Positions 1 through 10,874 of a DNA stretch of 64,000 nt are shown piece after piece. A model generated the notes under the pieces. It had not been told where the DNA came from. It made no database searches and saw only the letters and a program-made list of their open reading frames with translations. Within the stretch, counting starts at the first letter, position 1, and the number at the start of each line of letters is the position of its first letter. Source of the DNA: Paragyromitra xinjiangensis (Eukaryota; Ascomycota; Pezizomycetes; Pezizales; Discinaceae). The position numbers were made by a program, and so were the translations under genes. Location: contig JBCAMK010000013.1 of the NCBI GenBank assembly GCA_038503065.1, positions 1,240,001-1,304,000 of the forward strand, written 5' to 3'.

Positions 1-713
1 CCTATATAAATCCACATTATATTTAGGGGGCTCTCCTGTAAGCAAACTACACATTTTGTCCTCAGAAAGTCTACCATTTGGAAAACCAAGAGAGTAGGTC
101 TGTAGCAGTCAAGGAGAGAGTAAATGGCGAGTGGTTTCCCGCTAGTGCTTCGAGTTTAGTGTTCGTCACGATGATTAACCTCCCTCGTAGATCCGATTGC
201 CACAACAACCCATGCGTGTATGATTTATTTATCTATCTGTCTGTCTGTCTGCCACAACCCAAGAGTGATCGAGTGATCTCATGTGATTATAAAGCTCCAT
301 TTGATGGGACAAAAAGAACTACCAACTCTTAGTTACATGTAAGCTATAGAACCCCTAACCCACCCTAACATGATAGCAAAGACTACATATGTACTAGGAA
401 AATATAACACCTCGTGTAATCAGTGAAGTGTTACTACATGTATGTGTTAAAACACCCCAGGAATCAGTTACCCGACCGTCTCAGTTAAATCTCGTCACGT
501 GCTCTCAAAGCGCGAGAGGACAGATTTAGATTTCACCTTCATCCAACCTTCAAAGCCCCTGCTCTTCCGGAGCTTCCACCAACGACGACCATCTCAGCTT
601 TCGAAACCAACTTTCACAACAAACATATTCCACCCATAACCATCGCCATCCCATTGCACTAAAGAATACACAGAACCCCTCACCGCTTGATTCCATTTCC
701 TTCACACCTAGTC
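1..713. other. Intergenic stretch upstream of the SEC66 homologue
   Basis: I see no supportable gene here. It holds a TATA-like CTATATAAAT at the left edge, a short GTCT/ATCT microsatellite near 229-252, and two copies of the palindrome TACATGTA at 334-341 and 435-442. The last ~170 bases are C/A-rich and read like the promoter and leader of the SEC66 homologue. Confidence 0.6.
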
Positions 714-1447
714 ATGAGCAAATTATCACTATTAGCACCACTAGTGTACATCGCCGTCCTAGTCGGCACTCTCGCCGTATTCTCGAATCTGTACCGTAAA
801 CGAAAAGCCAGTACGTTTCACCCCCTCCTTCCTCACCCCCAAGCTCCTAACTGACGAAAACTAGACAAAGCCGCCTCCCTGAAGCCCTGGTTTGGCCCAC
901 ACTACGCCCGCGACGTTTACCTGACACTCCTGCACCAAGAAAATGCTAAAGTCCCCGACACCGTTCTGAAAGCTGCTCTCCTCCGTCGCGCCACCGAAGA
1001 CATCCGTCGTATCATCGCGCTGCGACAAGCAAAGGGGTCACTGCAGCAGCTATTGCAGCGAGGAAGCATTGGTGACGATTTGTGGACACGGTTTACTGTT
1101 GCTGAGGCAGAGATTGAGGAGGTTTGTTTTTCCGTCTCCTGCTCTATTTTACAGCGTGCTCGCGACAGTGGATCTAATGAAGGAAACAGGAACTCCGTGA
1201 TGTGGTCCTCGAAGCTAATGCCTTCAAGGAAGGCTGGGGTAACACTATTTTCCAAACTGCAAACGAAATGGCAAATGCGCAGCGCATCCGCGATCGCACC
1301 GATGAAGTCGTCGAACAGGCAGCCGCAGAAAGAGCATGGTGGGACGAGAAGAGAAAGCGATCAGAACGTGAGTTGCTCGGCGGAAGCACTAGTGATGAGG
1401 ACGGTGTGTTGGTTGAGGGTACTAGGGCGAGAGGTGTGAGAGCTTAG
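714..1447 (+). CDS. SEC66: Sec66/Sec71-type subunit of the ER post-translational translocon (Sec63 complex)
   Basis: In fungi this family is the non-essential Sec62/63 complex subunit that helps post-translational import of secretory proteins into the endoplasmic reticulum. I reconstruct three exons, 714-810, 865-1121 and 1190-1447, joined in phase; both introns have GT..AG ends and the first contains CTAACTGAC. The protein starts MSKLSLLAPLVYIAVLVGTL, one hydrophobic signal-anchor, then a short basic stretch, as expected for a single-pass ER protein. The cytosolic part carries the family signature: W-F-G-P-H-Y-x-R-D-V-Y-L, the block LLRRATEDIRRI, GDDLWTRF, and EANAFKEGWGNTIFQTANEM. The C-terminus is charged and probably helical. 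Length about 204 residues matches fungal Sec66. The start ATG at 714 is the only one that places the membrane anchor at the N-terminus. It converges with the phosphatase at 2369-3514. Confidence 0.9.
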
Positions 1448-2368
1448 GTGAGCAGCAAGGGATTAGGGGGAAGGGTTGGATTGGGGGGTAGTTAAGATGG
1501 GGATGAGGTGTGGGGGTTTACAGGCCTGATTGTTGGTTCTTGTACTTCACAATATCGTTTTACTTGCATGGAGGAGGAGCGGGGGCCGGGCCGGGCCTTC
1601 TCCTTCTCCCTTTACAACTCTTTCTTTCTCCGGGAGGAAAAAAGCAATGTATCTATCGTGTTTTTTCTGTTTTATTTCTCGACGGGGGCAATGATGGTAA
1701 TGGGAGTTTCTGCTTTTGTTCGTTCTGGTATAGAGTTGGATAGAAAGCATCATCACTTCTACCGACCGCTTTGTAAGCTTCATATGTTTGCACTCGCTGA
1801 GATCGGGAGAACCCGGAAAACAGATCTACAAGCGCGGGGAACCACGCGGCGCCCCGCATTTGGTCTTGTTTAGTGGAAGAATATAATATCTATATTCCTA
1901 TTCAGGCATTACTATGCTATCACTATCGTCCTCTTTTAATTGTCATCACCTCGTAAAAGTTCCCCCGAAGCGTGAAAAAAAGAAAGTAAAATCTATCGGT
2001 TCCCACAAAAAAAAATTGTTGAAAAAAGAATGAAGCCCTCGGAAGCAAAACGCCCCTGCACCAACTGCCCGTCTTCCCAACTTTTAATGGCGATCGAGCC
2101 AAGAACAAGCAAGTAAAAACAAAAATCCAAAAGGCAGCCCATAAAATATCAAAACCAAAGTAAAGAACAATAAAGAATAGAAAAACCCGCCCTCCGGCCA
2201 GGGAAAGGAATATCAAAAAGTATAAGGAATTAAGAAATTATAAGGAAGTGAGACTGGTAGGAAGTAAAAAAAGGCATATGTAAAAGAGAAGAAAAAAACA
2301 CTTGGGTATTAAAAAAGTTGCACCACCCTTTTCTCCCTCCTTTTCTATTTCATCAAAATGAAGAAGCT
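1448..2368. other. Convergent intergenic region between SEC66 and PTC7 homologues
   Basis: Holds the 3' ends of two convergent genes. The plus strand is T-rich after the SEC66 stop, and A-runs at 1970-2020 and 2280-2310 are consistent with 3' UTR of the minus-strand phosphatase. Several open frames here lack any recognisable protein feature. Confidence 0.5.
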
Positions 2369-3514
2369 CTACCTTTTCGCCTTAAAAACAGCTGTGACGA
2401 CACTGATATCGTCCCATTTCCCTCCCTCGATATTCATCCCCTCATCGATTCCCCTCTCCATATACGGACTCTCCCCAAATGGATCAATCGCGACCTTCTT
2501 CGCAGCCCTGACTAACCTCTCTGCTAACTCCGGCCCGGTGTGTCCTACTCGCTCCATACAGATCGACAGAATCTCGTGGTCCCAGAGATTATCTGGCAGC
2601 CCATCAGTGGCCAAGATAATGACATCACCGTCTTCGAGGTCGATGCTATGTACGTCTGCGTCAACAGCCGGGGTATCAGGTGAATTTGTCCCGAGTTGCT
2701 TCGGGCAATCGAACCAATGCCACTGTTCTGAGGTCTTCAATACGAAGTCACCCAGCGAAGGACGGAAGATCCAGCAGCGAGAGTCACCAATGTTAGCTAC
2801 AGTAAGCGTGTTCCCTTGGAGAGTTGTAACGCAGGCTGTAGTGGTGCCCTGCCAGACTGACTTAGTGGACTCAGTAGTAGCGTGGATAGTGCTGTGATAG
2901 GCCTTGGTGAGACAGTGTACGGGGTCGACTGTACCAGCAGAGCTTTCGACCTCGAGGGAGAAGAAGTGGAGCATCAAGCGGGACCACAGGGCAGCATGTC
3001 CAGCAGATTTTGTGTTCCATGCACCGACACCGTCGGCCACACCAAGGTAAGAAGGGGCATAAACGACTGCATCATCACCGTTTGTGATACCACGGAGGAA
3101 GTGAGCACCCTCAGATCTAGGTACCTGAGAGAGATGGTTGGTGCCAAGACGATCTGAAAAGGAAGATGGGGGAGGCGAGTGAAACGGTTGGGGGAAAGGG
3201 CGGGGAGGACGCTTGGCGAAAAGAGAAAAATTTGGCTGGAAAGCGTACTGAAGGGGGCGAGCAGCAGAACGAGGTACTACTGGGAGGATGTTCTTGTGTT
3301 TATTTACTGTTTTTGTTGGTACTGATGAAGCAGAGCCAGCAGCTGGAGATGAAATAGCAGTAGAAGCAGAGAGGGTAGCGAGACGAGACTTCTGTTGGGC
3401 TATTGAGAAGGCTGATACTCGAGGAAGCTGTGCTACTCGGGGAACAGAGTGGGAGAGCAGGCGAGATGTGAGGGAGGCAGTAGTAGCCAGAGACGAGGAA
3501 GCAGGAATTCGCAT
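2369..3514 (-). CDS. PTC7: PTC7-type mitochondrial PP2C (PPM) protein phosphatase
   Basis: Predicted Mg/Mn-dependent Ser/Thr phosphatase. The yeast family member acts in mitochondria, where it dephosphorylates Coq7 and so promotes coenzyme Q synthesis. A single uninterrupted exon encodes 381 residues. The first ~120 residues are rich in Ser, Ala and Arg and lack acidic residues at the start, fitting a mitochondrial presequence. PPM motifs follow in order: GVADGVGAW (metal-binding Asp, ~residue 160), GTTTACVTTL, ANIGDSRCW, LATDGLPDNLWD and KWDDISVV near the C-terminus (final metal-binding Asp). The DGVGxW form is characteristic of the Ptc7/PPTC7 branch. In S. cerevisiae this gene contains an intron whose retention adds a membrane helix; I see no intron here. 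Start chosen because it is the first in-frame ATG and gives an N-terminal targeting-like sequence. Confidence 0.92.
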   Translation of the reverse strand: MRIPASSSLATTASLTSRLLSHSVPRVAQLPRVSAFSIAQQKSRLATLSASTAISSPAAGSASSVPTKTVNKHKNILPVVPRSAARPLQYAFQPNFSLFAKRPPRPFPQPFHSPPPSSFSDRLGTNHLSQVPRSEGAHFLRGITNGDDAVVYAPSYLGVADGVGAWNTKSAGHAALWSRLMLHFFSLEVESSAGTVDPVHCLTKAYHSTIHATTESTKSVWQGTTTACVTTLQGNTLTVANIGDSRCWIFRPSLGDFVLKTSEQWHWFDCPKQLGTNSPDTPAVDADVHSIDLEDGDVIILATDGLPDNLWDHEILSICMERVGHTGPELAERLVRAAKKVAIDPFGESPYMERGIDEGMNIEGGKWDDISVVTAVFKAKR

Positions 3515-6500
3515 AACTATGGATGTATGTGTATGTGTATCTGTCTATCCAGAAACAGGAACAAGGTGAGGCGTGAGAGAGAGTGAGCGAGAAAAGAAAG
3601 AAAGAATGTGGCGGCTGTCACCGAAAGGAGGGAAATGATTCTTGGTAGGTGTTGGGAGGGATGAGATGATGTGATGTATATGTATAATTTTTGTCTCGTT
3701 GCTAGGGCGTAGTAGTTGCAGTAGTAGTGGTGTAGCGTAGTATTCGGAGCGGTGTTTGTGCTAGGTGAAGAGCGGTGTTTGCAAGGGGGCAAAAAGGTTG
3801 GCCTGAACAGATCTCCGAGCTGGGGATCTTTCTTTTCTGTTGTTGGGGGGAGAAGAGAAGATTAGGAAAGAGCAGGATGGGGGCAAGAACGTGTTGGGAC
3901 AAGCGTCCGGGGGGGCTCATCGGGGCGAAGGAGAGGCTCAGCTAAACTTTTTTGCAGCCAGCCCTAGCCCTGTTGTTTCCTGCAGCCTTGTCACAGAAAT
4001 TTTTCGCGAGGAATAACAAATTCCTGGATTTTATTTTTTTTGAACCGCAGCAATCATCGAAGGCCCCGCAGCGGATCGAGGCTTGGCGATTTCCTGCAGC
4101 CGGGAAGGTGAATTTGGGGAATTAGAATAGACAGGCGCTCTTGCATCATCTATTCATCATCTCCATTATTATTATTTAAAACACTTAAACCGGACGTTGA
4201 TTTCTGAAATGTTTCCTCGCGTTTCGGGTTTTGGGAAACAAGCGATAGAACCTATCGCCGTCCGGCTTCCGTCAGCCGGAAGCGATCTTTCTTCGGACTT
4301 CGAAACCGCCTAGCCTGTATTACATACAAAAACCGCCTTCGAACAGCCTGTTGCTACAATGTTCCAGACCAGTCTAACCTCACTATTCCCTGCTTACGAT
4401 ATGTAGAGTAGGTACAAATTTACCCCACGTGTCGGTATCTCAAGCCGAAGCTCCAGTGAATTGCTTGGAACACAGGTCGGACTTGTATCATATCGCTACG
4501 AAATACGAATCGCATTCAATACCTCAGCACTAGGCAGAATAGATAAATAAATAAAACATCATCAATTAGTGATAGGTAATCAGTCAGGTCAACTTTCGGA
4601 GCAAAAAATGCAAGGTCGGGTGCTTTATGTAGCTATATCACGGTGCGGTATGCAGTAGATTGTCGTCTTTTATGCCGGATGTAGCTGAAGGTTTCGCTCG
4701 TTGTCACGGCACAGGTATGGACAGCAGCGACCGCGGAAGTTGACGGGACCGGATTGTGGTGTGGAACCCCGTATCACTGACTACATACCTATTTCATCCG
4801 TTCTCGGGAGCCAGGCACGCATCTGCCAAGGTTCTTGGACAAATCGCATACCAAGTCTGTCCTTTTGCGTGCTTCTTGATTTCCGCGACGGTCAAAAGAA
4901 AAAAAGCCTCCGACGCAATTGTTGCAAGGCGGGGATATAGATAGGCGACGGCGATCACATAAAGGTGATTCTTATCTTTCGGATCACGTTTTACAGAAGC
5001 AAAGAAACCAACAAAGCGCATAGGTAGAAATAAGACTCATCACCCAAGTTCTTGTGATTTCTTTTTGGCGGGGTGTTTTCTTGGGTGAGCCTCTTTTATT
5101 ATGGTGGTTATTGTTGAGCGAGGCTGGAAGTGGCTTGGATTTTCGCAGGGATCATGACATGGTGTCTCGGAAAGCGAAAGCGTAAGCGGAAAAATCACGA
5201 AAATAGCAGCAAGTCTTGGAGGGTGTGATATTACGCGGTCATTTTCTTGGAGGCTGGTAATCATTGGACGGCATTTCGAGATCCCGTGGATGGTATGTTC
5301 GATGACCGTTGAATTCACTTTGCTGGTACCTGGCTGGCTGTTGGCTGGCCATTGAGTTCTTATGCTGAAGAGCTCAAGGCTGAAATCGAGGGTTTTTTCT
5401 CTTTGGAGAGATGGAGTGCTTACATGTACTCTAGTCTACGGATGGGCTGTGCCGTCAGGCTGCGTATGTGTTTGGAATCCAGGATGCTCTTGTGCAGGTA
5501 CAGGTCCTAAGGCCAGGCCTCAGGACGCATTTGTCTTATACCTACACCCCACGTTTCAACGAAGGTCGTGTAAGTTACTCGTAAATTGACCGTATTATTT
5601 TTGAACGGATAACTTTCTTCCAGGGGGAGGCGGTGCGAGAAGGTCCTTCGAGCTGCGATGTGGATCTCTAGGACGCTTTGTCGGTGTAGGAAGGAGCTCG
5701 TCGCAGAGAGAGGGATTCAACTCCACCAGCTGAACCTACTCTGCTCTAGGCTGCCCAGGGTCTACGTGCTCTACAGACTTATCCCGCGGATATATCTCGA
5801 ATGGAAATAGTGGATGAGGAAGATGAAGACGAAGAGGTGGTGTAGGTAGTCTGATGCTGAAATCCTCAGGTGTCAGACCAGCCGGGGCTTCTAAACACCA
5901 ACCGCTTTGCTGCATCAAACCCAACGATCCAATTGCCCATCTCCGGCTCATCCGCCCACACAAAAAGCAAAGATTCTCTGGCTTCTCCTTCCCCCCCCAG
6001 CCCACTATCGAACGTACCCACTCTCGTTCAGTTCGTTTTGGGAATCTTTGTCACTCTCGTTCCAGTCTTCCATCATACTCTACCGTGTTGGCGTTGTTCT
6101 TACCGGTTTCTTGCTTCATCTTGCTTCATCTTGTCTTGTCTTTTCTTGTCTTGCTTGTATTGTCTTTTCTTGCTTATTCTTCTTCTCTTGATTCTTCTCT
6201 TCCTTCTGTCATCGTTCCTGGAAATTCGTTCCTGTTCATCTTCAACGTCACTTCGCCGTGGTTGACATTCTCGCATCGTTTCATATCATTTTTCAGCCAC
6301 CAACCTTTTATTTATTTTTTTGGCGATTTGGGGCTTTCAGGGAACCTTTTCGTTATTGCTGTCATCTCGTCATCGTCCAGTCCCGTCTCGTTCAAGCCCA
6401 GTCATCCAGCCAACCAACAAGCCGTTTCCTCCACGCTGACCTCACCGGCACCGGAAGCTCCCTGGTTCCCTTCTTCCGAATCGAAGAAAGAAACTTCCTT

Positions 6501-6678
6501 CGCTTCTTTCTCTCGCTTCATTCCCTTCGGACGACCAGCCGAGTGTTCCTAACCATCGTTTCTCGAGGTTCTTCTACGTTTGCGAAATAGTTGTCGACGG
6601 CGTTCTCATCATAATAATATTCCTCGTACTACCAACATCGTCTATCCGACATAATAACTTTGTTTTTCCCTGCCCAAT
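3515..6678. other. Long intergenic/leader region before the PH-domain gene
   Basis: No convincing gene. 3515-3950 is purine-rich on the plus strand and probably promoter of the minus-strand phosphatase. 3950-5700 holds no recognisable feature apart from a TACATGTA palindrome at 5421-5428. From about 5990 the plus strand becomes pyrimidine-rich (see 6105-6190) and ends in the start codon of the downstream gene, so much of 5850-6678 is likely promoter and 5' leader of that gene. An open frame of 232 codons at 5854-6552 is explained by this C/T bias. Confidence 0.5.
6105..6190 (+). repeat. Pyrimidine minisatellite (TCTTG/CTTGT units) in leader
   Basis: Imperfect tandem units such as TTGCTTCATC (twice in a row near 6112-6131) and TCTTG/TTGTCTTT make an almost pure C/T/G tract. 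It lies about 0.5 kb upstream of the start codon of the PH-domain gene. Pyrimidine-rich tracts are common in promoters and leaders of highly expressed filamentous-fungal genes. Confidence 0.6.
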
Positions 6679-9600
6679 ATGACTCGCTCCCGCTGTACGT
6701 TGCCCCCTCCATCTAAAAATAGCTCAACCGAGGGCAGAAAGATCACACCAAAAATACACTGCGAGGAAGTGAGCTTTGGGACATGTAACTGACGAGAGAA
6801 ACCCATTGAACACTACAGCGTGGTCAGCTTCCTTCACACACCTTCTCTCATCGAAATCACCCACCGAGGAGTCTAAAAAGAGCACTGGCCGACTACGCCG
6901 CGACACGTTCACATCAATCTCAGAAGCGCACGCATCCTCGCCATCGCGCGACTCACCGCAACCTCCGCAGAGTAGAACATCACGGACAGGCTCGAGACCA
7001 ATGAGTATTGTACAGCCGTACCAACCGCCGTTGCTAGAAGTCGAGAGGGACACGTTACCCGAGCTGCAGCCGATCTTCACATTTTTAAACAGTCACTCGA
7101 AAAAGCTCTATACTGAGGGGTACTTTCTGAAGCTGAATGATCTGAATCCTGGTACGTTTCTTGTGCGGTGGGATAAGTCGTGGGGGGATGCGGGGAGGGG
7201 TAAACGGGATATGCCGGAGCTAATGTATGCATAGACGGGAAGCCGAGTCATGATCGGAGCTGGCAAGAGTGCTTTGCGCAGTTGGTCGGGACAGTCCTGA
7301 GTTTGTGGGATGCCGCAGAGCTAGATGCCGCGAATCAGGGGCAGGATGTAGTGCCGACATTTTTGAATCTGACGGATGCGTCGATTAAAATGGTATGGGT
7401 ACCGTGTTTATACGGGTTTTGACTACAAGATTACTGATAGCCGTGCGCATGTAGATTGATACACTACCAACTAGATCCGCTGATGTTCCCCCGCTCACAA
7501 ACGTGCTCAGCATATCTACAGCTGGGCGTAATCGTTATTTGTTCCATTTTAATTCCCACCATTCGCTCACTCAATGGACCGCGGGAATCAGGCTATGCAT
7601 GTTTGAACATTCATCTCTACAGGAAGCTTATACTGGTGCATTGATTGCTGGAAAGGGAAAAACGCTAAATGGTATCAACACCATTATAGAAAAGACCCGC
7701 TTCAAATACGAAGATTGGGCGCGTGTGCGTTTCGGTGCTGGAACTCCATGGCGTCGCTGCTGGGCAGTTATCACCCCTCCAGATGAGAAGCAGGTTAAAA
7801 AACAGAAGGCGCTCTTGAAGAAAGCGCAAAAGACGGGATATACGTCAGTTCCAATCTTGAAGGGCGATATCAGGTTCTATGAAAACAAGAGGAGCAGGAA
7901 GCATCCAATCGCAACAATTGCAGATGCATTTTCAGCATACGCAATATATCCGCAGAGCAAGCCACTGATTGATCAGTCGACATTGGTTAAAATTGAGGGT
8001 AAGATCACGATACACTCAGATCCGCCATCGACGAGCGAGGGATTCGTATTTGTGATGCCAGAAGTGCATCCAGCGGTTAGTGGATTTGAGATGATGTTGC
8101 GGTGGTTGTTCCCAGCTTTCGATACGTTTGCACTATACGGGCGACCAAATAGGCTCGTGGCGGATGTCGGCGATGTGAGGAGTCTAATGTTTGCGATGCC
8201 AAAGGAAAGGCAATACGGATATCTAGATGTGGCGGATGTCGTGAGCTTGATTGTTTCTGAGGGCAATGTCATCAATTCGGAATCAGAATGGAGATTGAAG
8301 CTGAAACAAGCAACGGCTGAGAAGATCAAAAATGGGGCAGCAAAGGCAAGGCCAAGGACTAGTCTCCCAGCCGGCCAAAGGTTCCCCGGAGGTACTTTCG
8401 ATGATGATTCGGCAAAGTCTTCGTCTTCCCTCCCTATTCCGGCGTCTCAAATCCCGCCGCAACATGTCCCATTGAACACACCTCCCTTGCCATCTACAGT
8501 GTATCATCAACGTTCAACTTCCGAGGCAACGGGATATATGCAGTACCAGAAGAACCAAAGAGCATCCCCGTCGTTGTACTCCATGGCTGAAGGTCAGCAA
8601 GACAGCTTCGATGCTGTTCCAGGCGTGACACGAAGTGACTCTGGATCTTCGAATTCTAGTCTTTTCCAGGGACGCCCCATTGACCCCGCCGCGAGGCGTC
8701 TTCAGCAGCAGATAGAGCACCCTGAGTTGTCTGAAGTTCCTCCAACACCAACGATGACGCACCCGCCATCCTCGAGGCCGCAGCAGCTACCGCCACAGAG
8801 CAAACAAGTGCAAAGGCAAATCTCTAACAATACGCTGAATGCCATGGGTAGTGGGATGGCTGTTTCAGCGGCTGCAGCAGCGTATCTCAAGGAGACGGGC
8901 GGGAGCGTTGCCCCATCGGGAATGCAGAATGGACGGGTAAATGATGATTCCGAGAAAGGCGGCCTGATGTATCCACCACCGCCACCTCCAGGCCCACCAC
9001 CGCATTTGTTGCCGAGCCAGAACTCGCAAATCACTGCACAGAGTTCTCTCCCATATCAGTCCCCGATCGAGCCCCCGCCAGGGTTCGAGATGCAGAATTC
9101 GCAGGTGCTCCTTGCGGGGCCGCCTCCGACAGGGGATACGAAAGTAGCGTACGACGAGGGTTACATCAGACCTCCTCAGTCACAATACGCTCCTCCCCCG
9201 CAAAACAACGCTAGTTCGTCAGATAATCGGCGCCCAAGGTTCTCGTGGCAAGATACGCCAGCGCAGACACCTGTTCAGCCAATCAAAGTGGTTCCGTACA
9301 CTCTCATGGAAGGTCTGGAGCCGCTACCATCACCGCCTATTCCGGCTAAGATTCCGCTAAAGTCGCCTAACACTCCGCAGGTACCGAATCTGCAAACGAC
9401 CAACATTTCTAGGAAGCCGCTTCCGGCGAGGGAGGAGAGTGGAGGAGGGGGGGCGGATACGCCAATGTCGACATCAAGCATTGGAAGCCTTGCGGGGCAT
9501 CTGATGAATCAGGAGGTATTGGATCGTATCGGACGGAGCAGGGACGACGACGAAGACGAAGACACACTCGATCGCAAGAGGGCGAGCAGGTTACAGAAAA

Positions 9601-10874
9601 TATTGAGTGATAATGCAGATATTAGCGGGAGTGAGTATAGTGACGACGATGATGAACCTGATTATGCGAGCGTGCATACAACAGAGGAACCACCTAAAAG
9701 AGACGCAGATAAACCTAGAGCTGGCGTTATGAAGGTTGTTGGAACGAAAATAGATGCAGATGTTGTTGTCGGAGATGTGCACTATCGGCACACTCCGCCT
9801 GTGGTGAGAGAGCCTGCTACTGATATACCAAAAGTTGACTTCGGAATGACGATAAATCACGGACGGAACTTGTCTACTGAATCACGTGGGGTTAGTAGAG
9901 GGAATGCACAGCTTGTAGACCAGGACCTGAGCCCTGCCTCACAGCACGGTACATTGGTTGGGATGGACGCCCGTCAGGCTTCACAAGGGCTTGCTGTAGA
10001 CTGGAATGAACACAACCGTGCGTCTTCCAGATCTTCAGCTGGGAGTGAAAAACGAGATTCCTGGAATCGCCCTTCTCCTGAGTCAGGCCATGAACGGGCC
10101 GGATCCCACGGATCTGACAGTGGGGAGTCGAAGAGACGGAGTATGGTCTGGCAGCCGGGTATGGTCCAAGTTAACAGCAATTCTGGTGGAAAATCCCCAG
10201 AAAAAAGTGCAGAGCAATATGTGACCGATAGAGCTGCTGCGGCACAACAACAGTCTAGGAGCCGATATCTCCATCAACGCCGGCCATCGCAAGCTGGAAC
10301 TCCTTCCCCTACCGGTCGCAATACGTCTGCTGAACATCTCCCGCCACGACCAAATTCTAGAGGTGGAAACGCGGCATTCATACCGAATGGCCTCGTTTCT
10401 TCCGCTGGTGACCTCTCTGCGCACCTTTCTGCACGTGAACAGGAATATGTTGCGAAGCAAACAGGATCAACGCTCCTCCACATTGATGGGAAAAAAAAAC
10501 AACCACCACATCAAGCTGGCTTACTTGGCGCAATCGAGACCCGACAGAAGGAGAAACGTATTGTAGGCAATAGTGCTACTGTTCAGCAAGCAATTGCACA
10601 GCGACAACAGCTTCAGCTACAGCAACAACAGCAACAACAGCTCCAACAAAGGCAAGATGCACAGAGACGTAGGACACCAAGCCCAAGACTGAGTAGTTAT
10701 GGCGCATACGAGGCAACATCATATTTCCCACAGCAGCAAGGCGGGTATGTCGCCTATGGACAACAGCAGCAACAGGCGCATCAACAAATGCAACAGCAGT
10801 ATTATAATCAACAAGGGTATGGGCAACAGCAGTATGGTAATTCGCAGGGTCAACAGGGGTACTCGAGGCAATAG
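6679..10874 (+). CDS. Large PH-domain protein of the Caf120/Skg3 (CCR4-NOT-associated) fungal family
   Basis: Predicted exons are 6679-6694, 6819-7151, 7235-7392 and 7455-10874, giving about 1308 residues; all three introns keep the frame and have GT..AG ends. The very short first exon encodes MTRSR plus one base. From ~residue 100 the protein shows a PH-like domain (KLYTEGYFLKLND ... WQECFAQLVGTVLSLWDA ... SLTQWTAGIRLCMFEH). A second conserved block follows (AYTGALIAGKGKTLNGINTI, EDWARVRFGAGTPWRRCWAV, ILKGDIRFYE, AYAIYPQSKPLIDQSTLVK, VFVMPEVHPAVSGFEMMLRWL), the signature of the yeast Caf120/Skg3 family linked to CCR4-NOT and bud-neck functions. The C-terminal ~850 residues are low complexity: Pro-rich tracts, an acidic patch near 9550-9660, and a polyQ segment (10600-10660 and 10750-10870). 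The family assignment is firm; the precise role is inferred. Confidence 0.9.
10596..10870 (+). repeat. CAA/CAG repeat encoding polyglutamine
   Basis: Runs of CAACAG/CAACAA codons form two clusters, about 10596-10660 and 10725-10870, inside the last exon of the PH-domain gene. They encode a Gln-rich C-terminus with interspersed Tyr and Gly, a composition often seen in phase-separating RNA-regulatory proteins. The mixed codons suggest a relatively stable tract rather than a pure expanded triplet. Confidence 0.8.

Noticed and set aside
917..1255. Minus-strand frame of 112 codons
   Set aside because: Antisense shadow of exons 2 and 3 of the SEC66 homologue, crossing both splice sites.
5854..6552. 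Plus-strand frame of 232 codons with hydrophobic stretches
   Set aside because: The sequence is a pyrimidine-rich leader; Leu/Phe/Ser-rich translation follows from C/T bias, with overlapping open frames in other phases and no motif.
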